From Neopestalotiopsis rosae (lineage: Eukaryota; Ascomycota; Sordariomycetes; Amphisphaeriales; Sporocadaceae): a stretch of DNA of 64,000 nt. A program made the translations under genes and the position numbers. Shown here one piece after another: positions 44,068 through 56,488 of this stretch. Under the pieces are notes generated by a model that worked only from the letters and a program-made list of their open reading frames with translations, was not told the DNA's origin and did not search any database. Location: the NCBI GenBank assembly GCA_023078685.1, contig JALGAS010000007.1:1550001-1614000 (forward strand), in the 5' to 3' direction. Each line of letters opens with the position of its first letter. Within the stretch, counting starts at the first letter, position 1.

Positions 44068-45084
44068 ATGGCCAACAGCCACCCGCTTCCAGAGGACATC
44101 TCTAATGATGATTTCACAAATCTTCTCAACAGATACCCGGCGCTAATTGAGTCGATATCAACAAGCAAAACACGTAAGGAGCTTTCGTATGTGTTTCCAG
44201 AATGTACCTGATCAAAGCTGACCATGTAAATCGAAATACAGCCAAGGCCGGACAAAAGACATTATCAGAGCTCGATGAGTTTCGCTATGAAGATGCCCCG
44301 GAGCAGTTTCGTTCCAAAAGCCCAAAGCGAGCCATGACTCACGACGACGTCAAAACTCTCGTAGATTGGAAACTGTAGGTTTGAGAATACACGATTCATC
44401 GGATTCTACTTTCTGCACGTACAAACGATCATTGGGTGGTGGCTGATGATTCTTTCTACTACACATATATACAGACGCCATGGCAAATTCAGGCCGACGC
44501 TCATGAAGCTAGTATCCTCCAACGACGCAGAGACGGTCGCGGAGACAATCCAACAAGCCATGGATGTGTACTGGAAGGACCAAGAAAAAGAGCCCGCCTC
44601 CGCGTCTGCTGCCGCTCTCGCGGCCATATCCAAGCTCAAGGGTATCGGCCCGGCCACGGCGTCGCTCCTGCTCTCCGTCCACAACCCGGACCGCGTCATC
44701 TTCTTCTCCGACGAGGCCTTTTGGTGGTTGTGCTGCGCCGGCCAAAAGGGGGCGCCCATCAAGTACACACCCAAGGAGTACTACGAGCTCAGTCAGGCGG
44801 CGCAGACTCTGGTCGAGAGGCTCAAAGTGAGCGCCATCGACGTGGAGAAGGTTGCCTATGTGATCATGAAGGATGAAGCCATACCTGTAACCGCCGCAGA
44901 GGAGTCAATGGATGCGAAAAAGGCTGCCGCGGTGAAGAATCCAGGAGAGAGCAAGGCTTCAAACAAGAGCAAGACTGTGGACGAGGAGGGTACACGAAAG
45001 AGTAGCACGAAAAGAAAAAAGGATCCGCGTCACGAGTCACCAGAACGGCCGGTCAGACGGTCCAAGAGAGGCAAGCAGATATAG
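44068..45084 (+). CDS. Conserved fungal protein with helix-hairpin-helix-like segment
   Basis: Exons 44068..44173, 44242..44374 and 44475..45084 encode 282 residues. The ordered part spans about 35-205: TLSELDEFRYEDAPEQF, DDVKTLVDWKLRHGKFRPTL, then AISKLKGIGPATASLLLSVH, which has the L-x-G-I-G-x-x-T-A hairpin of HhH DNA-glycosylase-type folds. It continues with VIFFSDEAFWWLCC and a helical region. No catalytic Lys/Asp typical of active glycosylases could be assigned, so enzymatic activity is uncertain. The tail (about 205-282) is Lys/Ser-rich and ends with an NLS-like RRSKRGK, suggesting a nuclear protein. Fungal homologues of this layout are generally left unnamed. Confidence 0.85.
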
Positions 45085-45552
45085 AAGAATATCGCTCCGA
45101 ACTAATGGTTACAAATACGAGAGATTGCGCAAAAAAATAAAAAAAAATTTAGAACCATGATACCTTGTGCCAAATTCATAATTACTGGCCAGTCACCACA
45201 CGCAGTATTCAGAATATATTGGTCAAGAGATGAATCCATTGTTTCCCTCTATTATACACATGCATATATAATACCAACGCCCATGTTTTTCGAGGTCAAT
45301 CATGACCTGTGACCATAACCGTATACGCCGGCTCTCGAACTACGCTTCGTCGATCCCGCGCATCCGTTGAAACAGACACGCTGTGAGTGAATCCGATAAT
45401 CAAATATGATGGTGGCATTTCGAGTTACCACAGCCGTGATATCCTATACGCCACCCAGACAAGTAATTGTAGCCTGAGTCAAGGACAATGCCTTGCAATC
45501 AAGCAGGCGAGTTGGGTTGAGGAACTTCATCGACAACGTTATTCAAGACAAT
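45085..45552. other. Convergent 3' intergenic region
   Basis: A 468-bp AT-rich interval between the stops of the HhH-like gene (+) and the BAP31 gene (-). No further feature was seen. Confidence 0.4.
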
Positions 45553-46429
45553 TTATTTGTCCTTGCGAGTTCCGGCAGGGGGTTGAGTAGCACCGTACTT
45601 CTCAGTAAGATCGTGGTACTCTCTCTGAAGACCCTCGGACTGCTTCTTGAGAGTGTCAATATCCTGGTCCTTGAGCTTGAGCTCCTTCTTGAGACGGGAG
45701 ATCTCGCCAGCGTCACCGGCAGCGGCAAGCTTGGCGCTCTCCTTGGTGTTCTTGTCGGTACCCTCGTACTGCTTGAGCTTCTCCTCAAGACGGAGGACCT
45801 CGAGGATCATGGTGTAGGTACGGTTGAGGATCAGGGAGAGGAACAGGGTGAAACCGCAGAGGTACATGTTGCGCTGAGAGTAGAACTTGCGAGCCTGGAC
45901 TTCGAGACGCTCGTGGCCCATGACGGCGCTGTGGCGGAGCAATCAGTATACTCGTCTTTTGGAAGTGGTGGATCGCAAGAATCTGCAGTGGGTTCACTTA
46001 CGCACTGCCCTTTTCGCTATTGGTAGCTTGGGCAAGCTCAACCTGAACGCGGTAGACGCGGTTGACACTGTCGATAAACAGGATCAGGATGAATATGAAC
46101 GTTATCTTTAAGCCATGTTGTAACTTGGCTATAATGGGGTTCTCCGAAATGAAGCTACAAAAGTCATGTCCATGTCAGCAATTCTGTATGACCGAGCCAG
46201 TGGGGTGACAGAGGAAGGGGCGGCGGCTGAACGTACGTGAAGATCTTGCGACGGACCGCAAAGGGCATGGGGAGGACGAGCAGCATAAACAATGCCATCT
46301 CCGTCACGAGGAGCATGAAGACCTGGTTGAATATGTTTAGCAAGTCGATCATGGCGGTAGCTGCGGCCTCTTGCGGAAGTCGCGGGGCAGGCGGCAAGCA
46401 GGACTCACGAGAGTGTAGTAGAGCGTCAT
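45553..46429 (-). CDS. BAP31/BAP29-family ER membrane protein (YET-like)
   Basis: Four exons: complement 46429..46409, 46322..46237, 46154..46002 and 45928..45553, 211 residues. There are three N-terminal membrane segments: MTLYYTLVFMLLVTEMALFM, TFIFILILFIDSVNRVYRV, and a third near MYLCGFTLFLSLILNRTYTM. A cytosolic coiled coil follows (RLEEKLKQYEGTDK, then ISRLKKELKLKDQDIDTLKK). The C-terminal RKDK resembles a dilysine ER-retrieval signal. In yeast, Yet1/Yet3 and animal BAP31 act in ER export and sorting of membrane proteins; the same general role is inferred. Canonical splice sites include GTGAGT, GTACGT and GTAAGT. Confidence 0.95.
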
Positions 46430-47521
46430 CTTGACGGTATTTCAATTGGGAATTGAGATGTGTATGAGGGTTTGTCTGTTGTTGTTGGGTGTTTTCTTCC
46501 CGTTTCAGTGTTGCCCTCAAAGACAATACAGGTTTTGGAAGTTGTCGCGTGCAGGAAGGACAAAGAAGGGACAGCAATTGTGTGTGTTGTCTGGCTCCAG
46601 TGGGCTTTTATGGAGGAGTCTAAAAAATACGTAGGTGGCCTGTCAAAGCTGCCCGTCACGCAAATAATAATCCCTGGGGAGCTGCCTTGGCCTTGGCTAC
46701 GTAACTTGTGCTGTCTTGCCCGTCAACCCGTGAGTGAAGGTGGGTTCTGGGCCCCAAAAGCTGGCCCCGGACCTCTTTTCGAGTCAACAACGTCATACGT
46801 GGCTGAAGCTCGCTGAAGCTGTCCGAGGTAACCCAGCCCACTTGGTTGCGGCAGGCTAACTTAGAGCTCCCGAGCCCCGCCATTAGTACATTACAGCAAT
46901 CAAATGCCAATACACCCATTCTATCCAGCAGGCCAGTTCAACACTCAAAGGAAGATGCAAGGAAATGAATTAATCCGCTTCTGAGTCCGTTCATAAAAAG
47001 GAACAACCTTGTTGTGTTTACAATCGGATTTCTCTATTTGGCATTTGGGAAAGAGTTTGTTGCAATGGACGCGTTGTATGCACTGGTTCCTGCCAGCACA
47101 GCCACCTCTTGACATTGGGGCCATCTGGGCTGCGCTGCTATGTACATATTGTAAATCATCCCCAGGTCAGTTCATTTTGTGCCTCTAAATAGGCCTCTTA
47201 TAGCGGCTGGAATACAGTAATTGTCTACTAAGAGGTGGTTTAAAGGCTTGATTTCATTTAATTCTTTGGGATTGAGGTAGAAGTCTGCTCTTTTGGTAGG
47301 CACACGCAACGACTTGCGGGTATCCATCCTCGCGGGACTCGGCATCTCGTACATGTAGGCTACTAACCACAGCGCAGGCCTTGCTTCGAGTATATACAGA
47401 GCTGCGCCATGTCATGTATGATAAAAGGTGACAACCAGCTCTCCACTGATGCTGACTTTGTAGTTTGTCTTTCTATGTAGTTTCACGATTTAAACTTTCG
47501 GCGACGAGTACGCAGAACTGA
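46430..47521. other. Intergenic region, no gene seen
   Basis: About 1.1 kb: the first part is the promoter of the BAP31 gene and the end is the 3' region of the fasciclin gene. No coding frame is convincing. Confidence 0.45.
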
Positions 47522-48238
47522 CTAGGCATAATTTCTCACACCCTTGATGATCCAAATCTCGCCGTTGCCCACCTGGCTGGCCACACTGTCGACCTCGATA
47601 TTATCTGGCTGAATCTGTAGACGATTAATATCATGGAGGAAAGAAGCCGCTAGCAGCTTATAGTAGCGGGAACTACTTACAACTTTCTTGCCATCCTTGG
47701 TCTCCCACCATACCTCGCGATCGCCCAGCAGCGTCTTGACCTTGTCGCCCTCCTCCCACGGACTGACAGGCACGACGTGCGCCTCAGCAAAGCGTCCCAG
47801 GTTGCGGCGGGCGCGCTCCTGGCCGTCGCCGCCTTCGTAGGCCTCGGTGCCCAGGGCGTCGTAGTCGCGCGCGTCCTCCCAGGGCTTGCGAGGGAGACGC
47901 TCGACGGCGCTGTTGAGCGGGGCCAAGACCGTCGAGTTCTGCTTGCCGTCGTCGAGCCGCCGCGATACGGACTCCACGTCCCGCGTGAAGCCCGCAAACA
48001 GGTTGATGCTGCGCTCCTTGCCTACCACGTCCGAGAGCACAACGCTGCCACTTCCGCCGCCGCCGCCGCCGAGGAACGGTGGCAGAGAGAAGCCGCCCGG
48101 ACCAGTGGGGTCCATATTATCGAGGGGTCGCTGGTCGCGGTGGGCTTGGGCGGGGCGGTCTTCGGGTGGTAGCACGAGCAGCTGGGATGTTGCGGGCGCG
48201 AGGAGGAGGGAGAGACTGTATAGGATTATTGATTTCAT
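47522..48238 (-). CDS. Secreted fasciclin (FAS1)-domain protein
   Basis: Exons complement(48238..47681) and complement(47614..47522) encode 216 residues. The intron (47615-47680, GTAAGT...CTACAG) is 66 nt and lacks stops, so the frame stays open through it. Splicing gives GKKVIQPDNIEVDSVASQVG, which restores the usual FAS1 beta-strand register, and is preferred. The signal peptide is MKSIILYSLSLLLAPATSQ. A Gly-rich spacer precedes the FAS1 domain (about 65-216), which includes STVLAPLNSAVERLPRKPW, AHVVPVSPW and a terminal NGEIWIIKGVRNY. No GPI signal is visible. FAS1 proteins act in adhesion and cell-wall contact; a wall or extracellular location is inferred. Confidence 0.88.
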   Translation of the reverse strand: MKSIILYSLSLLLAPATSQLLVLPPEDRPAQAHRDQRPLDNMDPTGPGGFSLPPFLGGGGGGSGSVVLSDVVGKERSINLFAGFTRDVESVSRRLDDGKQNSTVLAPLNSAVERLPRKPWEDARDYDALGTEAYEGGDGQERARRNLGRFAEAHVVPVSPWEEGDKVKTLLGDREVWWETKDGKKVVSSSRYYKLLAASFLHDINRLQIQPDNIEVDSVASQVGNGEIWIIKGVRNYA

Positions 48239-49521
48239 GCTTTGACAATAAATGTATGGGAAATAATAATTATGATTCCTTTCCCGGGCCGCGGGGATAT
48301 GGGGTAAATCTGGGCCTGTAGTCCTCGATGTCTCTCTCGCGGGTCATACTAAAGTCAGCTGGACATGCAGTTCGCCGCTGCCCGGCCCGTTATCTAGATC
48401 ACGGGATGACATCATTGGCCAAGCCGATCAACGTGCGATCAGCAAGACTTCCTGGTTTCGGATATTTCATCCTTGTGTAAGGCTGAGTGAGTAGACGAAA
48501 CTCGATAATATACTAATTGATCTCCGGTAATGCCGAGATTCTGGCTATTCCATACCCGCTTGTTGTGATGAACTCTTAAGGCACTAAATCCTACTCTGGT
48601 GCAGCGATCATCGCCAAGCCACCCAAGATCCTCGCTCGAAAATACACTCAGATTCGTTTCTTATGTATGAATTACAAAAGATGAAAAAGAATGGAGTGAT
48701 ATCTGGTGAGTGGTATTCAAGCACAGTTAAATATTGCGGCTTAATCACAGTTTGCTAAGCATCGCATGTTGAATGTGTGTGTTGGCCCAAATAGCGGTAT
48801 TGCAAATGCTGAAGTCAATATGCCTTCATTGCCTTTGGCGATGCTAAAATTGCAGTGAAATGTTTGGTTGCAAACTCGGAATTTACCCTGTAACCTTGGT
48901 GCATCCCCAACCCTGACAAAGACTTGACGAAGAGAACGCTCATGCGTGATAATTAGATCTTGATGTACGTTTATTTATATGATTCGCCAATTTATTTCTC
49001 GAAATCAAAATTTTTACCACGTCTGACACTGCACTGGTATGTTACCACAGACTGTACATGTACCCCTACAAGTGTCTCGTTCGATTGTATGCTCTTTATA
49101 TATCATCTCGGGCTGAGTCTCGCATCAAGATCATATCTCTCGCGAATTCCCACAAACCCTGTTCATAGACATAAAATTACCTGCTTTGGACATTAATTGC
49201 CATTGCGGCAAGTGAATCAGTGATCATCATGATATAATTGAGTTCTACTCGGAATGAATCTCGATAGACTCAAGCCAAGACAAGTGGTGGTAGGGTAGTG
49301 CTCTGTTGTATGTAGGATGGTCCTTCATAAATGGAAAGGACGACACAAGACATTCGCGGCTGCCGAAATGCTGTGTACCTTCCGTACAGAGCTGGTAATT
49401 TCATCATCTGTGGAGGAAAGGGGGGGGGGTTCTGGTCCAGCTTCAATTCCATCTTCAAAGGGGAGACATCATAAATACCAGCAGTTCTCCGAAGACAGAC
49501 AGCACTCGAGATCTCATCACA
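48239..49521. other. Divergent intergenic region, AT-rich
   Basis: About 1.3 kb between the secreted fasciclin gene (-) and the secreted amine oxidase gene (+). A G8-9 run lies at about 49421-49430 in the promoter of the oxidase. No further gene was seen. Confidence 0.45.
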
Positions 49522-51509
49522 ATGTCAATCAGCCGGTCTGTCATACTCTCATACAAGATGGTTGTTCTCCTGCGAATATTCCTCCTTCTTGCTGGTGGGC
49601 TAGCTGCTGCCTTCCCTACTAACAACAATCGGGGTAGCTACGCTCAGACGTGTAGGAAGGAATGCCGCCGAACTCAAGTTGCTATTCTGTCAGTATTTGT
49701 TAGAGAATAACCGAGACGGTGTGCAATTATTGACCAAATAAATAGGGGCGCCGGCATTGCAGGCATCACAGCAGCTGTACGTTGGCAAGATTTCCCCTCA
49801 CAAGATGTCTTCACTGATGGACTATGCACAACTAGCAAGCTTTGTCAAACCAATCCATCACGGATTTCCTGATTGTCGAGCTCCAAGACGATATTGGCGG
49901 TAGAGTGCACCATGCGGAATTTGGCCTCGGCACAGATGGCCGTCCAATACTTGTCGAATATGGAGCCAACTGGGCACAAGGCCTCGGGGGCCACGGTCAC
50001 CCTGGTATGTCATCGATGAACTTGAACAAGGCATCCTGCTAATCATCTTATCAGAGAACCCCATCTGGCGATTGGTAAGTCTTCCATCGCAAGTAACACT
50101 TTCGGAAGAGATTCTTTGGCTGCTAATTTTGATACATTATAGGAGAAGAAATGGAACATTGCCAACAACCCGTCAAACTTTTCGCGCATGTTGACATATA
50201 ACGAATCTGGACCGGTAGACTTCATCTCGGAACTCGAAGACTTTGAAGACGCCCTTGACGAGTTGGCCGCTGAGGCTGGCGAGCTACTCACCGATAATAT
50301 ACAAGACCGTACAATTCGCGAAGGGCTCAGTCTGATCGGGTGGAAGCCCGAGCAGCGTGAATATCCCGCCGCAGCAGAGGCCGTCGAATGGTTCCTATAC
50401 GGTCCGTTGCCAATACCCATGCCTAAACAACGTCGACGTGAATGATACTGACTGATGCATAACAAGATGGAGAACAAGCTGCAACGCCCGAAGAGACATC
50501 TTTGGTATTCAATGAAGCCGTCTCAAATTTTACGTTTTTACAGTTCAGCGACGAGAATAACTTCATCATAGATCAACGCGGACATAATACCTGGGTCAAG
50601 GGCGAAGCATCAGAGTTCTTGGCGCGAGGAGACACACGCTTGCTGCTCAACACCACGGTGACAAATATCGCCCACTTCAGAAGAGCTGTGCAAATTGACA
50701 CTGCTGACGGCGACTGTATTTGTGCCGACTACGCAATATGTACATTTTCCGTCGGCGTCCTGCAAAATGAAGCGTCCGTCAGTTTTGAGCCGCCTCTACC
50801 GCGGTGGAAAAGAACTGCCATTGAAATGTTTGAAATGGGCACGTATACCAAGATCTTTTTACAATTTCCCAAACGCTTTTGGCCCGACGACACAGAGTTC
50901 TTTCTCTACGCCGACCCTATACAGCGCGGCTGGTATCCCATCTGGCAGTCACTCGACCTCGAGGGCTTCTTCCCGGACTCGCATGTGCTCTTCGTGACCG
51001 TGACAGGCCGCGAATCATATCGAGTCGAGCGCATGACGGACGAAGAGACGCGCGAGGAAGTCATGGGCGTGCTTCGGTCCATGTTTCCCGATGTCAATGT
51101 CCCCGAGCCCACGGCGTTTTCGTACCCGCGCTGGAAGACGCAGACGCCCTGGGCCCAGGGTTCCTTTTCCTACTGGCCGGCCGGAACCACGCTCGAGATG
51201 CACCAGAATCTCCGCGCCAACGTTGGCCGGCTATGGTTCGCTGGCGAGCACACCAGCGCCTCCTACTTTGGCTACATGCAGGGCGCCTGGTTCGAGGGCC
51301 ACGATGTCGGCGATCGCGTGGCGGGACTGGTCAAGGGCGACTGCGTGGGCGGCGAGTCCATTGACGGATTCCAGGGCGGGTCGGGCGCCTGTGGTGAAAT
51401 GGTTCGTTACGAAACTCTGCACGGCACGACCGACGCCGCAGAGTATAATGTTGAAAATGGATGGGCCGGTTCGAGCTTTTGGAAGCTAAAGAGATCTTGG
51501 GAACACTGA
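49522..51509 (+). CDS. Secreted flavin-containing amine (polyamine) oxidase
   Basis: Six exons: 49522..49688, 49746..49776, 49836..50004, 50055..50074, 50143..50401 and 50467..51509, encoding 562 residues. Two exons are tiny (31 and 20 nt), and the last intron has a weak GTCCGT donor. The N-terminus is a signal peptide (MVVLLRIFLLLAGGLAAAF). The FAD-binding Rossmann motif follows (VAILGAGIAGITAAQAL), then GGRVHHAEF and the substrate-lid region. The C-terminal FAD motif is RLWFAGEHTSASYFGYMQGA. This matches plant/fungal polyamine oxidases, which oxidise spermine or spermidine and yield hydrogen peroxide outside the cell or in the vacuole; the exact substrate is inferred. Exon phases all fit. 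A Gly/Ser-rich tail follows the fold. Confidence 0.92.
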
Positions 51510-53679
51510 TTTGCTAGAGATGCAGGGACCTCGCTACGTTTTGGGCCAGGCTGGACGTATTCGATCTTGAGGTAAAACCTAGTCCAGGACTTTCTTACAA
51601 CTTCACATCGCGGTTACATGAGAAACTTACTTTGGGTTGCTGCGTCTTGGTAAAATCAAAAGTTCACCGAATATGACCACTTGAGAGTCATCTCCCGAAC
51701 GAACACTTGTTCAATACTTGTCTTTCTTGTCAGTTCGTCACATGCGGCCGAGATATGAATGGCTGATCGGAAATTGAAATTAATGCTCCTTGTAGGACAG
51801 TAGCGAGGATACAAATACGGTGAGACTAGTACATTGATGGACAGGCCAATCAAGCCTACCGGCGTCCGGAATCAGGTACGAGTAATAGATGAATGATCAT
51901 CGACTGATCGATTGTATTAGCTTTGTCGACGGAGAATTGAATCCACTCTCGTGTGTGGGGGGCCATGTCAAAAAATAAACAAAATGTATGAATAGGGCAG
52001 TCTTTCACATGTCAAACCTTGGAGAATCTGGGGAAATCCCCATCACAACGCCAGCCCATGTACCGTCCCGAGTCCTTGTCGAGTCTAGGTAAGCACTTCA
52101 AAAGGTGGCTCAGTGTGAGGTCACTTGATTTGTCGAGTGAGGCCGCACAGCCGGCATCCCACGTGACAAGACGAAGCAAACCACTCCTGCTCAGCAGCCC
52201 AGATACTGTACGTGTAATGGGTGAGATCTGGGGTTTGCCGCTCCCGTCTTCACATGTCAAAACGGGGGGTCCGACCGAGTGCCCATCAATGGGACGCAGC
52301 AGTAGTACTGACTCTTGTCTGACGTTTACAGATTGTGTCATGTGAGATCCAGATCGCAATCTGGAGTCGAGCGGCACACATGGATTTGCACAATCAATTC
52401 TAGAAAGTGAATTGGAGCAAACACAATTCAAACGTCTTCCATGAGAATAGTATTGCTTGTCGTCTCTTGATAGTGTTCTCCATTACCCCAGAATCACTAG
52501 GATCTCAGCTAGTCAGCCCAGTGAAGACTGTGGGGGAAGAGAGAAGGGGACCCATTCTCGAGCTGAAAAGGACCAAAACCGGCGACTTTTGCCTCGAGAC
52601 GAGAGACCTCGGCATGGTGTCCGAGCACGGTCGGGAATTCGGCGATCAATGAGCTACCCAAGGACACCATGACCAGTCTACAGATGAGCCACGGATTAGC
52701 AAGTCAATTAATTCGACTGGCTGACTGTCCAAGATGGAGATGCTTCTTGACAAAAAGATGAATTACTTTCTTGTCCCACAGCGGAAAGAAGTCCAATTTC
52801 TGTAGACACACAATTTTCTCACCCAGTATACCATAGTGTTCAATGCATGAGCTTTTTGCCCCATATTCTTTAGACACTAAACAACGGGCTCGGTGAAAAT
52901 TGCAGCGAGAGTCAGCTAGTAGGGCGTTCAATAGACATTGTTCGGCACTCCTTGCACTCTGCTTGGACGACGGTATCGGCGACAGCTAGCTGCTGCATTG
53001 TTCCATGTCGGTGAATGAATACTGTTGTATGATTTAAGTATTTCCTTACATGTAAACACCAGTCATGAGCCCGTGTTTCATGCATTCTAGTGCGAGGCAA
53101 AAAAAGAATGCATGAGTGTTTGAATCCTTTCGGTACGTAGCCATGTTCCTGGTTAGAGTTCAACCCCACGGTCGCCAACTTCGACTCCCTCTATTGTTCT
53201 GTTCAGTGTGGGGAGATCAAATGCTCGTTGGCTCGTGGCGGCCCTCGGGACATTCTAGTCCCCCAGCTTCCAGAGGAGGAGTCCACTAAGAGTGCCCCCA
53301 AGTCCCCCTCCCCAGAAGAAAGCTTGCAGTGGGCCCGGGGGGAGAGCCTAGTGGGACCCGAAGCCCCATACATCACGTAGCGCTTGACCTCGGCTCACGA
53401 ATCAGCGCGCCAGCATTTCACAGAAGGTCGTCCTGGTCGTCTTAGTTCGGGCCATAGCAACGCGGCGAATACAATATCACCTGCCCTCATTCCTCCTCCA
53501 TTATTTCACTTTTGAGATCTCTTCTGCTCCTCCTTTTCTCTTTCCCATTCCTCCTTTCTTCCATCTTCTCATCTTCTCTCATTGACGACGATCCGACAGT
53601 TTGATTTTACTTGTCGCGACTTCTCTCACTACTCGCTATATACCCCCCTCACGTAACCATCAAACTCCACTAACATACG
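51510..53679. other. 2.2-kb intergenic region, no gene seen
   Basis: No convincing coding frame was seen. The last ~200 bp before 53680 are CT-rich (TCCTCC/TTCTC repeats), typical of a fungal core promoter for a highly expressed gene, here the fumarate reductase gene. Confidence 0.5.
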
Positions 53680-55773
53680 ATGGCTCCTAGCGTAATTGTC
53701 GTCGGTGGCGGATGTAAGCGCTCCATGTGCTTTCCACAAGATGAGCATCATCATTACTACTCGAACAAAGAAAACTGACAGAAATGCGCAGTGTCCGGCT
53801 TGAGTGCCGCGCACACAGTCTACCTCGCTGGTGGTAACGTCGTTGTCCTCGACAAGCAAGGTAAGAGAAGAGAACATAAGTATCCCATACTACCGAACGA
53901 CCCGCGCTGACCCGTCCGTTCCTCGTACGATAGGTTTCTTTGGTGGAAACTCGACCAAGGCCACTTCCGGTATCAACGGTGCCTTGACCCGCACCCAGGT
54001 CGACCACAAGATCCAAGACAGTGTAAAACAGTTCTACGATGACACATTGAAGTCTGCCCGTGACAAGGCCAGACCCGATCTCATCAAAGTCCTCACATAC
54101 AAGTCTGCCGCTGCTGTCGAGTGGCTGCAAGACGTCTTCAACCTAGATTTGACCCTGGTTTCCCGACTTGGGTGAGTATACTCCAGCGCACCGATTAGGC
54201 AATCACTTGATACTAATCCTTATTCCGCAGTGGTCACTCCCAGCCGAGAACACACAGAGGTCACGATGCAAAGTTCCCTGGTATGGCCATTACATATGCT
54301 CTTATGCAGAGGCTGGAGGACCTCGCCGAGACCGAGCCGGAGCGAGTTCAGATCATCAAGAAGGCCCGCGTCACCGGCCTGAACAAGGAGGGTAACACGG
54401 TTACTGGTGTCACATATGAGTACAATGGCGAGAGCCAGACCATTGAGGGCCCCGTCGTTCTGGCTACCGGTGGCTACGCCGCCGACTTTGGTGACTCTTC
54501 CCTGCTGAAGCAGCACAGACCCGACACCTTTGGTCTTGCTACCACCAACGGCTCGCACGCCACTGGTGATGGTCAGAAGATGGTCATGGCTATTGGCGGC
54601 AACGGCATTGACATGGACAAGGTTCAGGTTCACCCTACCGGTCTTGTCGACCCCAAGGACCCCGGCTCCAAGTGGAAGTTCTTGGCTGCCGAGGCCCTCC
54701 GTGGTGAGGGTGGTCTCCTGCTCAACGCTGACGGTGACCGATTCTGCGACGAGCTCGGCCACAGAGATTACGTCTCTGGCATGATGTGGAAGGAGAAGGA
54801 CAAGGGCAAGTTCCCCATTCGTCTCATCCTCAACTCCAAGGCTTCCAACACTTTGGACTTCCACACTCGCCACTACTCTGGCCGTGGTCTCATGAAGAAA
54901 ATGACTGGCCAGGAGCTCGCCAAGGAGATTGGCTGCAAGCCCGACCACCTCCAGAAGACTTTCCAGACCTACAATGCTATTGCCGACGGCAAGCAAAAGG
55001 ACCCCTGGGGCAAGAAGTTCTTCCACAACCTGCCCGTTGACATCAACGACGACTTCCACGTTGCCGTGATGGAGCCTGTCCTCCACTTCACCATGGGTGG
55101 TATCGAGATCAACGACAAGGCTCAGGTCCTCAACAAGGAGCAAAAGCCATTCGACGGTCTGTTCGCCTGTGGTGAGCTGGCTGGTGGTGTCCACGGTGCC
55201 AACCGTCTCGGTGGTTCGTCGCTGCTGGGCTGCGTCGTCTACGGTCGCGTGGCTGGTGACACTGCCAGCAACTACCTGTTCCAAAAGGCCTTGGCGGGCT
55301 CTGTCGGTGGCGCTGCTGCTCGTCTTGGCCAGATCTCACTCCACATTGACCCTTCGCAGCCAGGCAAGGTCTCGGTTGAATGGGGTGGTGCTGCCTCGGG
55401 CTCCTCAGCGAGCGTCGGCACAACCAGCGCCGCTGGTCCCACGCCCAAGGCTGATGCCGGCAAGTCGTCTGCAGACGCCTCCAAGCCTCAGAGCCCCAAG
55501 AAGTTTGAGGTTCCTGACAAGGAGTTCACCATGGAGGAGGTTGCCAAGCACAACAAGAAGGAGGATCTGTGGGTCGTCGTCAAGGGCGTGGTCATGGACC
55601 TGTCCAACTGGCTGGAGGAGCACCCTGGTGGTCCTCAGGCAATCATGAACTTCATGGGTCGTGATGCCACCGAGGAGTTTGAGATGCTGCACGACGATGA
55701 GGTCATTCCCAAGTACGCTCCCCAACAGGTGATAGGAAGGGTCAAGGGCCAGGAGGTTACTTTGGAGATCTAA
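53680..55773 (+). CDS. Soluble fumarate reductase fused to cytochrome b5
   Basis: Exons 53680..53713, 53792..53860, 53934..54171 and 54231..55773 encode 627 residues. The FAD site starts at residue 4 (VIVVGGGLSGLSAAHTVYLA), followed by GFFGGNSTKATSGINGA. The active-site region includes RLGGHSQPRTHRG, HPTGLVDP, GEGGLLLN and the C-terminal FAD contacts GELAGGVHGANRLGGSSLLG. After a Ala/Ser/Lys linker, a cytochrome b5 heme domain occupies about 545-625 (heme ligands His in LEEHPGG and in EMLHDDE). This is the Osm1/Frd1 type, which reduces fumarate to succinate to reoxidise flavins. There is no presequence or signal peptide, so it is probably cytosolic. Codon usage is strongly optimised, which suggests high expression. 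Confidence 0.94.
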
Positions 55774-56488
55774 AGCACCCCGACCTTTGCATTCTTCTTC
55801 TCTATTGCTTGCGGCGTACATTGGAGTGGGTTTTCCAGATTATTATTAGCGGCTTGACGTCCTGTGCATCATCATTGGATGATGAAAATGGATATCACGT
55901 AAAATACCTTGGTGCAAAGACTAGCTGTATAGTATAGCTTTTATTTATGAATGCTTCACGATATTAAAGATGCTCAGTTGATCTCATTTCGTGATAATCA
56001 ATCGAATACTGCTGTGTATATGTGTAAAGAGTGAAGCAGCTCTCACTTTGGCTGGGGCTCTGGCTACTGGGGCTAGCGCAAAGCCCTACCTGACCCAATG
56101 GCCAATCAGCGCTGCAAGGAGAACGGCATTAGGCGAGCCACAATCAAATTCATTGATAGTCAACATTGTATACCTGGTTTATACTACGTCCCTCGAAGTG
56201 AGTGAATATCCTGGTCGACACAAGTGGAATCAACATCCTGAATGATATGCACAACCCAAGACGGCGCAGCAGCAAATTTCACCAAATGTCTCCTTACTAT
56301 GATTGGATGTTGTGCTCAACAAGCCTTTCATCCATATGCCATGCAGAATTTCCAATATGAACCAAGCTAACAGCTCCTGACTAGAAAAGCTTCATTTTGA
56401 CTTGGCGACACGGGAGATTTCCTTCAAGGATTTTTAGAATCACTGATACTTCTGGACTTGGGAGTAATTCACCACAGTGGGACACAAC
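55774..56488. other. Intergenic region
   Basis: About 715 bp with the fumarate reductase 3' UTR and the promoter of the methyltransferase gene. No other gene was seen. Confidence 0.4.
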
